DNA of 64,000 nucleotides, from assembly GCF_016612535.1 (NCBI RefSeq), contig NZ_JAENXS010000001.1, positions 1,575,501-1,639,500 of the forward strand, written 5' to 3'. The notes below the pieces were generated by a model. It had not been told where the DNA came from and did not search any database. It was given only the letters and a program-made list of their open reading frames with translations. Numbering within the stretch: position 1 is the first letter of the stretch; every line of letters starts with the position of its first letter. Position numbers and translations under genes: made by a program. Below are positions 1 to 8,519 of the stretch, one piece after another. This stretch comes from Bradyrhizobium diazoefficiens (lineage in GTDB: Bacteria > Pseudomonadota > Alphaproteobacteria > Rhizobiales > Xanthobacteraceae).

Positions 1-865
1 GGATGCCGGTGCCCGGGAAATGCAGGACACCGATCGGCAGCACCTCCAGCATCGCGTCGTTGCGCTTGAATGGTGCGGCTTTGGCGTGTTTCGTCCAGTC
101 GGGCTTGAAAGCGATCTGCGGCACCTTGCGGTTGTCGGCCCACTTGGCCGCGATCAGCTCGGCGCCCTTGGGTGAACCGCCGTGTAGTAACACCATGTCC
201 TGGTGCTTGGCGTGGACCTGATCGAGCTTCGCCCAGATCAGCCGATGATCGTTGAAATCGAGCCCGCCAGTGAGCGCCACCTTTGGCCCTGCCGGCAGGA
301 GCACCTGGCTGTCGGCGCGCTTCTTCGCCACGAGGAAGTCTCGGCTGTCGATCATCGCCGCGGTCAGGTTGCAGTGGTTGACCTTCGACCCGTTGCGCGG
401 TCGCCAGGTTGAATGGGTGTGGTGCTCGAACTGGTCGGCGGCTTGGTCGCGCATCAGCTCGAAGGCGTTGCGCCGTTCGATCAGCGTCTGACCTTCTGCC
501 GTCAGGCGCTCCAGCTCGACTGACTTAACCTCGCTGCCATCCTGCTCGCGCTGCGACCGTTGCTGCGCCAGCTCGTTGTCGTCGAGTTCGCGTTCGATCC
601 GGTCAATGGCCCGGTGGAAGACGTTCACCGTCGACCAGAGCAGGTCTTCGAGGTCAGGTTCGAGGCGGGTGTCGGCCAGCGCCAACACGAGGGCGTCGAA
701 GATGTCGGAAATGCTGCCGGCAAGGATTTGCGCTTCGGGGAGCGGCCTGGGATCCGGCTCGTCGTGGAAGGCACGGTAGCCATAGAGCTGGAGTTCATGG
801 AGGACCTGGTCGGTCGGAGATGAGCTGTGGTGCGGTTCGAAATCGTCGTCGTTGTCGGGGGTCAT
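1..865 (-). CDS. DUF2493 domain protein (3' end cut by window edge)
   Basis: The minus-strand frame is open from an ATG at 863-865 to the left edge, giving 288 residues without a stop; the C terminus lies outside the window. The N-terminal half is acidic and helical (starts MTPDNDDDFE). The C-terminal part has the DUF2493 (SLOG-like, Rossmann) pattern: 'ALTGGLDFNDHRLIW', then 'LLHGGSPKGAELIAAKWA'. This family is thought to bind a nucleotide or nucleotide-derived ligand, but no reaction is established. It is usual on rhizobial plasmids and ICEs beside toprim, ParB and DUF932 genes, as here. An AAGGA ribosome site precedes the start. Confidence 0.8.
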   Translation of the reverse strand, partial: MTPDNDDDFEPHHSSSPTDQVLHELQLYGYRAFHDEPDPRPLPEAQILAGSISDIFDALVLALADTRLEPDLEDLLWSTVNVFHRAIDRIERELDDNELAQQRSQREQDGSEVKSVELERLTAEGQTLIERRNAFELMRDQAADQFEHHTHSTWRPRNGSKVNHCNLTAAMIDSRDFLVAKKRADSQVLLPAGPKVALTGGLDFNDHRLIWAKLDQVHAKHQDMVLLHGGSPKGAELIAAKWADNRKVPQIAFKPDWTKHAKAAPFKRNDAMLEVLPIGVLHFPGTGI

Positions 866-1192
866 CGCGGCTTTCCTTCGTCGGATCGGCCGCGCCCATC
901 GCGGCCTTCATGGCGACGAAGGCGGCGGGCGGTCCGGACCTGCACCCGCAGCGAAGCGGAGGGCCGAAGCGACAGCGAAGGATGGCGAAGGCCGGCGATT
1001 TTGCTTCGCGATGGAAAGCGGCCGCAGGCCGCGCCGGAAAATCGTTGGCCGCAGCCATTGCCGGTCCGGGCCGCTTGCTGCCCGATCGCCCTCTCAGAAG
1101 GCCGTGGACGTGGTCCTCTCCGACGCTGAGGGAAGCATGACCACCGGCCCTACGGTGACGACGCTGCCGATCCGCCCCCCATCCGGTTCCGG
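866..1192. other. Gene-free gap between DUF2493 and toprim genes
   Basis: No reading frame here has a recognisable product. The open frames are arginine-rich and look like compositional shadows of GC-rich DNA. The gap should hold the promoter and ribosome site of the DUF2493 gene (AAGGA just upstream of 865), but I cannot point to a convincing -35/-10 pair. Confidence 0.5.
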
Positions 1193-2242
1193 TTATGCCG
1201 TCAGCTCCATGAAGCGGGCAACGTCCTGCGTCGCGATCTGAATCCGGCTCGCGGCCCGAAGCACGTCGATCCCGAGTAAGCGCAGATCCTCGTTGAAGTC
1301 GCCGAGCCGTGGCGAGATCACGATCGACTCGATCCCATCCTCCTGCGCGCGGTCGATCAACGTCGCCATCGCGCGGTCGCCGGCGGGATCGTCGTCACGA
1401 GCAATGTAGAGTCGCCGCAGCGTGTCCGGGAACAGGATGGCGGAGAGATGCGCCGCCGAGAGGGCCGCGACCATCGGCATGGTCGGCAAGACGCGTCGGA
1501 GGGACAGCATCGTCTCGATACCCTCGCCGGCCGCCATCACCTCGCCCGCCACGCCAAATCGAACGGCGTGACCGAGGAGATCCCCTAGCGCCCTTCTCGG
1601 CGTATCGATCGGCGCCTTGCCGAGCGTCGCCTCAGTGAAGCCGCCCGGATCGAGCCAAGTGCGGTGCGCACCGGTGAGATGGCCCGAGAGGTCGGTGACG
1701 GAGGCGATCATCGCCGGCCAGGTCTCGGTCGGGCTATGCTCGTCCGGCCGGTAGTAGCAGCGTGGGTGGAAGCGCAGGCTTCCGGCTCCGTGCAAAGCCG
1801 TAATGCCGCGATTGCGGAGATACGTTTCTACGAGAGTACGAGAAATCGGCTGCGACATGGTGAACAGTCGCCGTGCCGCCTCCGGGGATCCGGTCGGAGC
1901 GCTTTGTGTGCGTGATCGGGGGCCCGGCTCCGGTTCGGGATGCGGCAGACTGAGGAACGAACGCGCCTCGTCGGCGACGTCCTTGAAGACGAGCAGGCCG
2001 CAGCTTTCGCGGATCACGTCGAGCAGGTCGCCATGCTCGCCGGTGGCGGCGTCGGTCCATTTGCCGGCCGGCCCTTTCGCAGATTCCTTGAGCCGGACGA
2101 ACATCGAGCGGCCCGGCGTATTGCGGACGTCGCCTACCAGCCAGTAGCGGCCCTCCCGTCGGCCGGCGGAGAGGTAATGGCGGCACACGGCCTCGGCTTG
2201 CTGCCCAAGGCGTTGTGCGAGATCACGCACAGTATCGGCCAT
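1193..2242 (-). CDS. Toprim domain protein (plasmid/ICE primase-like)
   Basis: 349 residues, ATG at 2240-2242. The N-terminal half resembles the DUF7146-type region found before toprim in mobile-element primases, with 'GKWTDAATGEHGDLLDVI'. The toprim core follows: 'AAGEGIETMLSL' carries the catalytic glutamate and 'LYIARDDDPAGDRAM' the acidic metal-binding cluster. Proteins of this family act on DNA in replication or conjugative-strand processing of plasmids and ICEs; the exact role is inferred from family and context. It lies downstream of parB on the same strand, with a strong terminator-like hairpin between them, so it may have its own promoter. Confidence 0.8.
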   Translation of the reverse strand: MADTVRDLAQRLGQQAEAVCRHYLSAGRREGRYWLVGDVRNTPGRSMFVRLKESAKGPAGKWTDAATGEHGDLLDVIRESCGLLVFKDVADEARSFLSLPHPEPEPGPRSRTQSAPTGSPEAARRLFTMSQPISRTLVETYLRNRGITALHGAGSLRFHPRCYYRPDEHSPTETWPAMIASVTDLSGHLTGAHRTWLDPGGFTEATLGKAPIDTPRRALGDLLGHAVRFGVAGEVMAAGEGIETMLSLRRVLPTMPMVAALSAAHLSAILFPDTLRRLYIARDDDPAGDRAMATLIDRAQEDGIESIVISPRLGDFNEDLRLLGIDVLRAASRIQIATQDVARFMELTA

Positions 2243-2258
2243 GATGGTCCTCGAAAGA

Positions 2259-2286
2259 AAAGGCCCGCCGTCTCCGGCGGGCCTTT
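2259..2286 (-). terminator. Rho-independent terminator after parB
   Basis: A perfect 12-bp inverted repeat, AAAGGCCCGCCG with its complement, flanks a 4-base loop and is bounded by T-runs on either strand. It lies between the parB stop (2300) and the toprim start (2242) and would end leftward parB transcription. Confidence 0.75.
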
Positions 2287-2299
2287 TTGCGCAGGGCAG

Positions 2300-4387
2300 C
2301 TATTCGGCTGCGATCATCGGCTCGCCGGTGTCGTCATTCTGAGCGGCCGGCTCGTCTTCGTCCTCCGGCAGTTTTTCGCTGGGCTGCTCTGGAGTTTCCT
2401 CGGTCGCAGGCGCTGGCGCCTGGTCGCCAGAGGCGAGGCCCAGCGTGCGAAGCGGTTCGGGCAGCCAGCGGGTGTTGGCCAGCAGCGTTTCCGCCTCGGC
2501 CGCCATGTCGCCCTTCTTCAGATGCTCGATCCGATCGGCGGCGCGCTGACCTTTCGCGTGCGCCACCGCCTGCAGGATACGGGCCTTCGTCACCCGGCCG
2601 AGGAAGTTATCCACGGTCGGCTTCCACCCGGCGGCCGCCATGTCGAGGTCAACCGCCTGCGCGAGGCGATCGGCATGGGCGAACGCCCGCGGGCGCCGGT
2701 TCCAGGGTTCGCACACGGCATTCACGGAGAGGCTGACGATGTGGGCGAACAGGCCCGCCTGGCTGTCGCCGTCCCACTCCTGCAGCGCGTCCCAGAGGTC
2801 GGCAGACTCCTTGGGAAGCGCCTTCGCCCAGCTCTCGTGGCGCGCCCGGATCGCCTCGGCCGATGCGCTGTCGTTTAGCCCTGGCGCCTGTGTGCCGAAG
2901 CTGACGCTCTTCAAATCGAGTTCGAGGCAGCTATCCGAGCCGTAGTGGTAGAACGTCTTCAGCGTGAGGACGTGCAGGGCGGCGAGGAAAGCGACATCCG
3001 GCCGCTCGCCGAGCGCGTGGCGGAGGCCGAGCGTGCGATGCGAGGTCAGCTCGGTCATCAGCCGGTCGGAGATGGGCGACAGACCCTCTTCCTCCTCCGG
3101 TTCAGCTATGGCCTCGGTGGCCACGATGGCCTCGGTGCCAACAGAGCTGGCGGCGATGGCTCGTTCGTCCTCGTCATCCGCGGACACGTCGGACTCGGGC
3201 TCGGCCGCCAACTCGTCCTCCGGCCGGATATAGCCGCGCTCGACGCGAAGCTGGCCATCAGCGCCGATGCTCACGAAGGCGCCGGCGCGGGCGACCTCGG
3301 CGGTGTCGAACACCAGGGGCCGGGTCTCGAAGCCCTCCAGCGCCGTTTCCAGCTCCGACAGGCGCTCGTCCACCTCGTCCGGTAGTTCGTCAGCGTCCTG
3401 GTATTCCTCGGACAGCCGGTCGAACTTGGCCTGGAGCGCGTCCCGGGTCGCCTCTTCCTCGGCCGTCAGCGCGGTGGTCTCGCCCCGGAGCTGGCGCAGA
3501 CCAAAGGCATGGCCGTAAGCGAAATCGGACGCGACCTCGATCCACTTCCAGCCTTCGGCAGAGACCGCATCCGACTCCACCTTCAACTTGTCGGCCACCA
3601 TCTGGTCGACCAGCGGGACATCCTGCAGCCAGCCGCCATCGTCGCCCTGGAACAGGTCGCGCAGCACTGTGCCGCCTGCCGCCACGTAGGCGTCCACGCC
3701 GATGAACTGCACCCGCTTGTCGGAGGCACGGACCGCGCCCTCGGTGAGCATGCGCCGGATGGTGTAGGGCTGCTTGTCGTAGGAGGCCTTCAGCCGCTCG
3801 AAGACCTGCTCCTGACGCTCGTGGTCGCCGGAGACGGTGAAGGCCATGAGTTGGTCGAGCGTCATGCCGTCCTCGGCATAGACGTCGAGCAACGCCGGCG
3901 AGACCGACGCCAGCTTCAGGCGCTGCTTCACCACGTTAACCGAAACGAAGAACGCGGCGGCGATCTCCTCCTCGGACCGGCCCTTCTCGCGCAGTGCGAG
4001 GAAGGCGCGGAACTGGTCAAGCGGATGCAGCGGGGCGCGCTGGACGTTTTCGGCGAGCGAGTCCTCCTCGGCGATGCCGCTTTCGCGGACGATGCACGGC
4101 ACCGGCGCGGTCTTGGCGAGACGCTTCTGCTTCACGAGCAGCTCCAGCGCTCGGTAGCGCCGGCCACCTGCCGGGATTTCGAACATGCCGGTCTCGACGC
4201 CGGCCTGATCGACGACCGCGCGCACACTCAGGCCCTGCAGCAGGCCGCGACGGGCGATATCGTCCGCCAGCTCCTCGACCGAGACGCCGGCCTTCACGCG
4301 CCGGACGTTCGACTGGGAGAGCAAGAGCTTGTTGAAGGGAATGTCGCGCGAGGGCGAGAGGGTGATCTTCTGAACGGTAGTCGCCAT
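2300..4387 (-). CDS. ParB/RepB/Spo0J-family partition or nuclease protein
   Basis: 695 residues from the ATG at 4385-4387 (MATTVQKITL). I prefer this to an ATG 48 bases upstream because homologous mobile-element ParBs begin this way. The N-terminal ParB domain (about 15-130) shows 'SQSNVRRVKAGVSVEELA' and 'EIPAGGRRYRALELL', then 'SLAENVQRAPLHPLDQF'. A helix-turn-helix region follows ('RSEEEIAAAFFVSVNVVKQRL'). The long C-terminal half is acidic (370-450) and ends in a DE-rich tail. These large ParB-like proteins belong to plasmid/ICE maintenance modules and are not the chromosomal ParB. A role in element stability is inferred; no parA is visible in the window. Confidence 0.85.
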   Translation of the reverse strand: MATTVQKITLSPSRDIPFNKLLLSQSNVRRVKAGVSVEELADDIARRGLLQGLSVRAVVDQAGVETGMFEIPAGGRRYRALELLVKQKRLAKTAPVPCIVRESGIAEEDSLAENVQRAPLHPLDQFRAFLALREKGRSEEEIAAAFFVSVNVVKQRLKLASVSPALLDVYAEDGMTLDQLMAFTVSGDHERQEQVFERLKASYDKQPYTIRRMLTEGAVRASDKRVQFIGVDAYVAAGGTVLRDLFQGDDGGWLQDVPLVDQMVADKLKVESDAVSAEGWKWIEVASDFAYGHAFGLRQLRGETTALTAEEEATRDALQAKFDRLSEEYQDADELPDEVDERLSELETALEGFETRPLVFDTAEVARAGAFVSIGADGQLRVERGYIRPEDELAAEPESDVSADDEDERAIAASSVGTEAIVATEAIAEPEEEEGLSPISDRLMTELTSHRTLGLRHALGERPDVAFLAALHVLTLKTFYHYGSDSCLELDLKSVSFGTQAPGLNDSASAEAIRARHESWAKALPKESADLWDALQEWDGDSQAGLFAHIVSLSVNAVCEPWNRRPRAFAHADRLAQAVDLDMAAAGWKPTVDNFLGRVTKARILQAVAHAKGQRAADRIEHLKKGDMAAEAETLLANTRWLPEPLRTLGLASGDQAPAPATEETPEQPSEKLPEDEDEPAAQNDDTGEPMIAAE

Positions 4388-4619
4388 GGGATGATACTCC
4401 GCGACGAGCGCCGAGAGCCTCTCTCTCGGCATCAACTCGTCACGAAGCGCAGCGCCGCCCTCTTCCTCTGAGGGCAGCGCCGCGGAACCGACGACCGGGA
4501 AAGGAGGAAGCGCCGGTCACTTCCAATCAGCGGGTCTTTGACTCCCAATTAGCCGGAGTCAGGCCGGGCTGCGTTGAAAGCCGGAAACACGCCGTTCCGC
4601 ATATCCGGCTCTCCGGGAA

Positions 4620-5816
4620 TCAGGCTGCACGGTCGAGCAGCTTCTTCGCGCGCGCCTCAAGATCGAGCCGAGCGTCCTGGTGGGTCTTGTCGCGCGCAAC
4701 GGCGGTGATGCCCTGGACGAAGTCGAAGACGCTCTCAGGTTTGCGCCCTTCCTCGGCCAATACGGTCTCGATGATCCTCGCCGTCTCAGTCTTCGAGAAG
4801 CCGCGCTTGCGCAGAAACTCGCTGCGGTCATCGTCGGTGCGGGCCACGATCTTTTCCCGGGCGGCCCTGATACCGTTGACGAAGGGCACCGGCGAGGAAT
4901 TGGCGAAGCGGGTCAACGCTGGCGCAGCCTCATGCGCGAAACGCGAGGCGGCGTATTTCGAGTGGCGGATGGTGATTTCCTCGAAATCTTCGACGCCCCA
5001 GAGATTGCGGTTCTGGCAGACGGCGCGGAGATAGAAGCTCGCCATGCCGAGCGTCTTAGCCCCGACCTCGGAATTCCAGCAATAGAAGCCGCGGAAGTAC
5101 AGGTCGGGCGAGCCGTCGGGCAGCCGCCCGGCCTCGATCGGATTGAGGTCGTCGACCAGGAAGAGGAAGACGTCGCGATCGGAAGCGTAGAGGGTCGTGG
5201 TGTCCTGGGTGACATCGACGCGTGGGTTGTAGATGCCGGTCGACCAGTCGAGCACGCCCGGCACCTTCCAGCGTGTGTCGCCCGTGCCGTTCCCGGCGAT
5301 CCGCTGCACGGCGGAGACCAACTCTTGGTCGAAGATGCGGCCATAGTCCGGCCCGGTGACGGCCCGCAGTTCGACGCGACCGTCTTCGATCTCGAGCGTC
5401 TTCACCTGCTCGGCACGATGCGAGGTCAAGCCGTATTGGAGGTTGATGCCAGCCAGCGGCGCCGGAAGCTGCCGCAGATACGCAGCCGGCGCACCGACCA
5501 GACTGGCGAGCTGACCAAAGCTCCAATGGGTCGGCGCGATTGGCGCATCCGAGCCGGGCAGCATCAGCGCCAGGCGCTCTGCGTCGTCGCGGCTCGCCTC
5601 CACCCGGATCGCCGCGCTCTCGACGGTTCGGGTCCGGCTGTGCTCGGTCCGGTCGCGCACGGCGGCGTAGAGATCCGACAAGGACAGATAACGCTCATCC
5701 GCCGGGCGCGAGAACCATTCCGAGGATACGCGGCCGACGCGCTCGCCGCGGGTCACGTCCACCTTGTAGCCGCCGACGCGGTCGCGGGCGGCGCTGAGAA
5801 TTTCGACTTGGGTCAT
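4620..5816 (-). CDS. DUF932 domain protein
   Basis: 398 residues, ATG at 5814-5816. The protein matches the DUF932/phage-plasmid-like family (TIGR03299 type): an N-terminal 'EWFSRPADERYLSLSDLY', then the 'HWSFGQLASLVGAPAAYLRQLPA' region, then 'LYASDRDVFLFLVDD' and 'FYCWNSEVGAKTLGMASFYL'. The function of the family is unknown. It is very common on conjugative plasmids and ICEs beside ParB and toprim genes, as here. It probably starts the leftward maintenance block; a 232-base spacer separates it from parB. Confidence 0.82.
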   Translation of the reverse strand: MTQVEILSAARDRVGGYKVDVTRGERVGRVSSEWFSRPADERYLSLSDLYAAVRDRTEHSRTRTVESAAIRVEASRDDAERLALMLPGSDAPIAPTHWSFGQLASLVGAPAAYLRQLPAPLAGINLQYGLTSHRAEQVKTLEIEDGRVELRAVTGPDYGRIFDQELVSAVQRIAGNGTGDTRWKVPGVLDWSTGIYNPRVDVTQDTTTLYASDRDVFLFLVDDLNPIEAGRLPDGSPDLYFRGFYCWNSEVGAKTLGMASFYLRAVCQNRNLWGVEDFEEITIRHSKYAASRFAHEAAPALTRFANSSPVPFVNGIRAAREKIVARTDDDRSEFLRKRGFSKTETARIIETVLAEEGRKPESVFDFVQGITAVARDKTHQDARLDLEARAKKLLDRAA

Positions 5817-6013
5817 GGGTCATCTCCACGACAGGCGCCGGAGGCCTCTCCTCCAATCTTCAACCCGTCACGGCGAAGCCGATCCGCCCTCTCACTCTAA
5901 TGGGGGCGTTGCGGGGGTGTCCCCGCAGAAGGGGGGGCGTCGGCGACCGCGGCGCCGACCAGGGGGAAGGCTTTCCCCACAATCCCGCTTCCGTATCGGC
6001 GTAAGCCCGATTG

Positions 6014-6835
6014 TTAGCCCGAGCTGCTCCGGAGCGGATTGTCATCGGAGAACCGGGTCCTATCTGGGAATTTCGCAACGAAGCGACCCGGGAATGTTTT
6101 CATCCCACCGAGCGCAGCGAGTAGGTGATGAGCCCGCCAAATCGCAACGCCAGTCATGTAGCGATAGAAAGATATGACCTCTGAGTTGTCCGGTGCATCG
6201 GCAGCAGGATAGAGATATTGCGTCCCGAGGCCGTTTGGGTGAGAGATCTCGCTCAATTTGTCGTAAGTCTTGAGCAACGAGGCTTCGCCTGTGAACGCCT
6301 CGGTTGGATTCGGTCCCGACATGCTCCAAAGAAATGGATATTTATTGACGAGATAGGACACGTAGTCGACGTCGGTGGCTTCTAGCTCACGAAGTGCGTC
6401 ATTGATGTGGATGGACTTGATCTTTGCTTCTCCGAGCCTGGAGCCTGCATAGAACCGGAAGAATTGCGTCTCCAATCGAGCAAAGTCCCCGTCAGCCAAG
6501 CTTTTCTCCATCTTGTCGATGAAGTATCGACCCATGGCGATCGTTTCAACGAGCGCTCTTGCCAGAATTACTGCCGGGACGACGCGATCCGCCTGCACCA
6601 ATGCGCGCATGCTTTCAATCAAGTCGTGCGCACGTTTGGGGTAACTGTATGCGAGCTCAATGATTTCGTATGTTACTAGGTTCGGCGAATCCTCGGCCGT
6701 CCAACGGCGCCGAGCCCATTCGGCGATGTCGTGAATGATTTGATTTAATCGTGCATCTCGGATTCCGAGGACGTCGCCCTTCATCATAGCGCTTATGATC
6801 GAATCCTTGTCCATTTCGGGCCCTTCATCGGTCAT
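6014..6835 (-). CDS. Hypothetical protein, DUF5677-like
   Basis: 273 residues from the ATG at 6833-6835, chosen because a purine-rich GAGGGGGAG lies just upstream; an in-frame ATG at 6862 would add nine residues. The protein is helical and soluble with no signal peptide. The stretch 'PAVILARALVETIAMGRYFI' recalls DUF5677-type proteins, which are built of helical HEPN-like bundles, but I see no clear HEPN RNase R-x4-6-H motif. No function can be assigned. It sits between the maintenance module and the cargo genes. Its base composition looks visibly less GC-rich than the neighbouring modules, consistent with separate acquisition. Confidence 0.6.
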   Translation of the reverse strand: MTDEGPEMDKDSIISAMMKGDVLGIRDARLNQIIHDIAEWARRRWTAEDSPNLVTYEIIELAYSYPKRAHDLIESMRALVQADRVVPAVILARALVETIAMGRYFIDKMEKSLADGDFARLETQFFRFYAGSRLGEAKIKSIHINDALRELEATDVDYVSYLVNKYPFLWSMSGPNPTEAFTGEASLLKTYDKLSEISHPNGLGTQYLYPAADAPDNSEVISFYRYMTGVAIWRAHHLLAALGGMKTFPGRFVAKFPDRTRFSDDNPLRSSSG

Positions 6836-7111
6836 ATGCTCCCCCTCTTCAGTATTGCGCATCTTCTGAGCGCTCCGCGCGACCTTCTTTCATCTGCCGT
6901 CCCGTGTCCTGACCTTGATCGCATCTATATAGAGATCAGGGATATAGAGGTTGTGTGTGCGTAGCCCCTTAGATAGCTCGCCGCTACGGCCGGGCCTATT
7001 GTCACATGCGTGACCTGGGCGCTGCGGCCTTGCAAGAGGAGCCGAGCTTTTGGAGTCGCCGGCGGATGTCGACGTCGGCATGCAGGAATTCACGATTTCA
7101 TCATATGGTGG

Positions 7112-7145
7112 TTTCATGAAATGTAGGATATTGTGATTTCATGAA
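7112..7145 (+). promoter_or_regulatory. Paired TTTCATGAA operator-like sites before the RHH gene
   Basis: A perfect 10-bp palindrome TTTCATGAAA at 7112-7121 is followed 25 bases on by TTTCATGAA at 7137-7145, which overlaps the start codon at 7141. A further half-site, ATTTCATCA, lies near 7095. Closely spaced short palindromes over a promoter/start are typical for autoregulating ribbon-helix-helix proteins, and the next gene encodes one. Confidence 0.5.
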
Positions 7146-7347
7146 GGCTGCCGCTGCGCAATCCCCCAGCGAGGTTGATGAGTACCTGCAGATCCAGGTG
7201 CCGTCGGTTACGAAGCACCACCTCGGCATTCGGGCCGCGGAGGCGCGCGAGCCGATTCGGGTCGTCGTCCTCCGTGCGCTGAAGGCGTATGGCGTGACCG
7301 TCCCCGATGAAGCAATCTCCGACCGTCGAAAGAAGCGGCCAGCATGA
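7141..7347 (+). CDS. Small ribbon-helix-helix-like protein
   Basis: 68 residues. The layout suits a CopG/Arc-type RHH fold: a strand at 14-20 (EYLQIQVP), a helix near 22-37 (TKHHLGIRAAEAREP), a turn, then a second helix (IRVVVLRALKAYG) and a basic tail (RRKKR). Similar short proteins occur in alphaproteobacterial plasmid and partition loci. A DNA-binding, autoregulatory role is inferred. The stop overlaps the next start by four bases (ATGA at 7344-7347), so it is translationally coupled to the MazG-like gene. Confidence 0.65.
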   Translation: MKAAAAQSPSEVDEYLQIQVPSVTKHHLGIRAAEAREPIRVVVLRALKAYGVTVPDEAISDRRKKRPA

Positions 7348-8519
7348 CGGAAGAGTTCACTCCGCTTACCATTCAGGACTATGTCGCGCAGGCGTTGACC
7401 ACCGATCAGCGAAGCGACAGCGGTTCGCTCACGTTTCCGCTGCTGGGTCTGTTTGGCGAGACCGGCAGCCTGCTCAGCGAGGTCAAAAAGAAGCAGCGAG
7501 ATCGAGCTTCGTATCTCGGCTATGCAGGTGCGGTCGTTGAGGAATTGGGCGACGTACTTTGGTATCTCACGACGGTTGCCGCGCGCGGAGGGCTGTCTCT
7601 CGGCGATATAGCTGGAAATCTAAATCGGGGATATGCGGACTGGCAGCGTGCGCCTGATGGCCTACTTTCATTCGCTTCCCTCCAACCCCCAATAATGACT
7701 CGCAGAGCGGAGCCGACACCAGCATTCGAGAAGACACTGCTCCAGCTCGCGGGCGAGGTCGGTTTGCTGATGACCGACCACGAAGCGGGGCGCCTGACGA
7801 ATAACCAAGCGGCTTTGGCAGGGCGCCTTGTCGCGATCATGCGAACCTTGATTCAGGCCGCGAACGAAGCGGGCGTGACGCTCGAGGCGGCGGCGGTCAA
7901 GAATCTGAACAAGATATTCGATCGGTGGCCTCGCGAACGCATCTACCCAGCACCGCTCGACGAGTCCGCGGAAGCTGAAGAAAAATTGCCCCGCGACCTC
8001 TACGTCGACGTGTTTGAGCGTAAAGTTCGCGGTCAAACCTATGTATTCCAGCGTTGCAACGGTCTGAACATCGGCGATCGGCTGACCGACAACGCCATGA
8101 CGGCCGATGACTACCGCTTTCACGACGTCTTTCATTACGCCTATGTGGCGGTTTTGACTTGGTCGCCCGTCATCCGCTCTCTCTTCCGACTCAAGCGCAA
8201 GAGCGATCCCAAGATCGACGAGGCACAGGATGGAGCACGCGCCACGCTGATCGAAGAAGGCGTAGCGACGTGGATTTTCGGGCAAGCCGTGGCCCTGAAT
8301 TTCTTCGCTGACGTCAAGGTTGGTGAGTTGCCGTTCGACATGCTCAAGCATATCCGCCAGTTCGTCGCCGGGTATGAAGTGGAGCAAATCCCGTTGTGGC
8401 TTTGGGAAGAGGCGATCTTGCAGGGCTATGCCGCTTTCCGCTTCCTGCGCGAGCATCGACGCGGGCGTCTCCACATCGATACGAATAACCGTCGCCTGAC
8501 AATCGAGACACTGCTTTGA
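7344..8519 (+). CDS. Tandem MazG-like nucleotide pyrophosphohydrolase with extra C-terminal domain
   Basis: 391 residues. The first MazG-like domain (about 8-100) has 'GLFGETGSLLSEVKKK' and an intact ExxD in 'EELGDVLWYL'. In the first half-motif the usual ExxE reads E-T-G-S, so one acidic ligand is displaced. A second, degenerate copy (about 125-205) keeps the typical end 'GVTLEAAAVKNLNKIFDRWP' but lacks a clear ExxD. The C-terminal half (about 215-391) is a separate domain with 'YRFHDVFHYAY' and 'TLIEEGVATWIFGQA', possibly a metal site. MazG enzymes convert NTPs or dNTPs to monophosphates. Here the gene is coupled to a UDG-like glycosylase, suggesting nucleotide-pool or modified-base work. 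Confidence 0.75.
   Translation: MTEEFTPLTIQDYVAQALTTDQRSDSGSLTFPLLGLFGETGSLLSEVKKKQRDRASYLGYAGAVVEELGDVLWYLTTVAARGGLSLGDIAGNLNRGYADWQRAPDGLLSFASLQPPIMTRRAEPTPAFEKTLLQLAGEVGLLMTDHEAGRLTNNQAALAGRLVAIMRTLIQAANEAGVTLEAAAVKNLNKIFDRWPRERIYPAPLDESAEAEEKLPRDLYVDVFERKVRGQTYVFQRCNGLNIGDRLTDNAMTADDYRFHDVFHYAYVAVLTWSPVIRSLFRLKRKSDPKIDEAQDGARATLIEEGVATWIFGQAVALNFFADVKVGELPFDMLKHIRQFVAGYEVEQIPLWLWEEAILQGYAAFRFLREHRRGRLHIDTNNRRLTIETLL

Noticed and set aside
6890..7117. 75-codon minus-strand frame in the gap before the RHH gene
   Set aside because: No family pattern, no ribosome site, and it overlaps the operator-like palindromes; it is better read as regulatory DNA.
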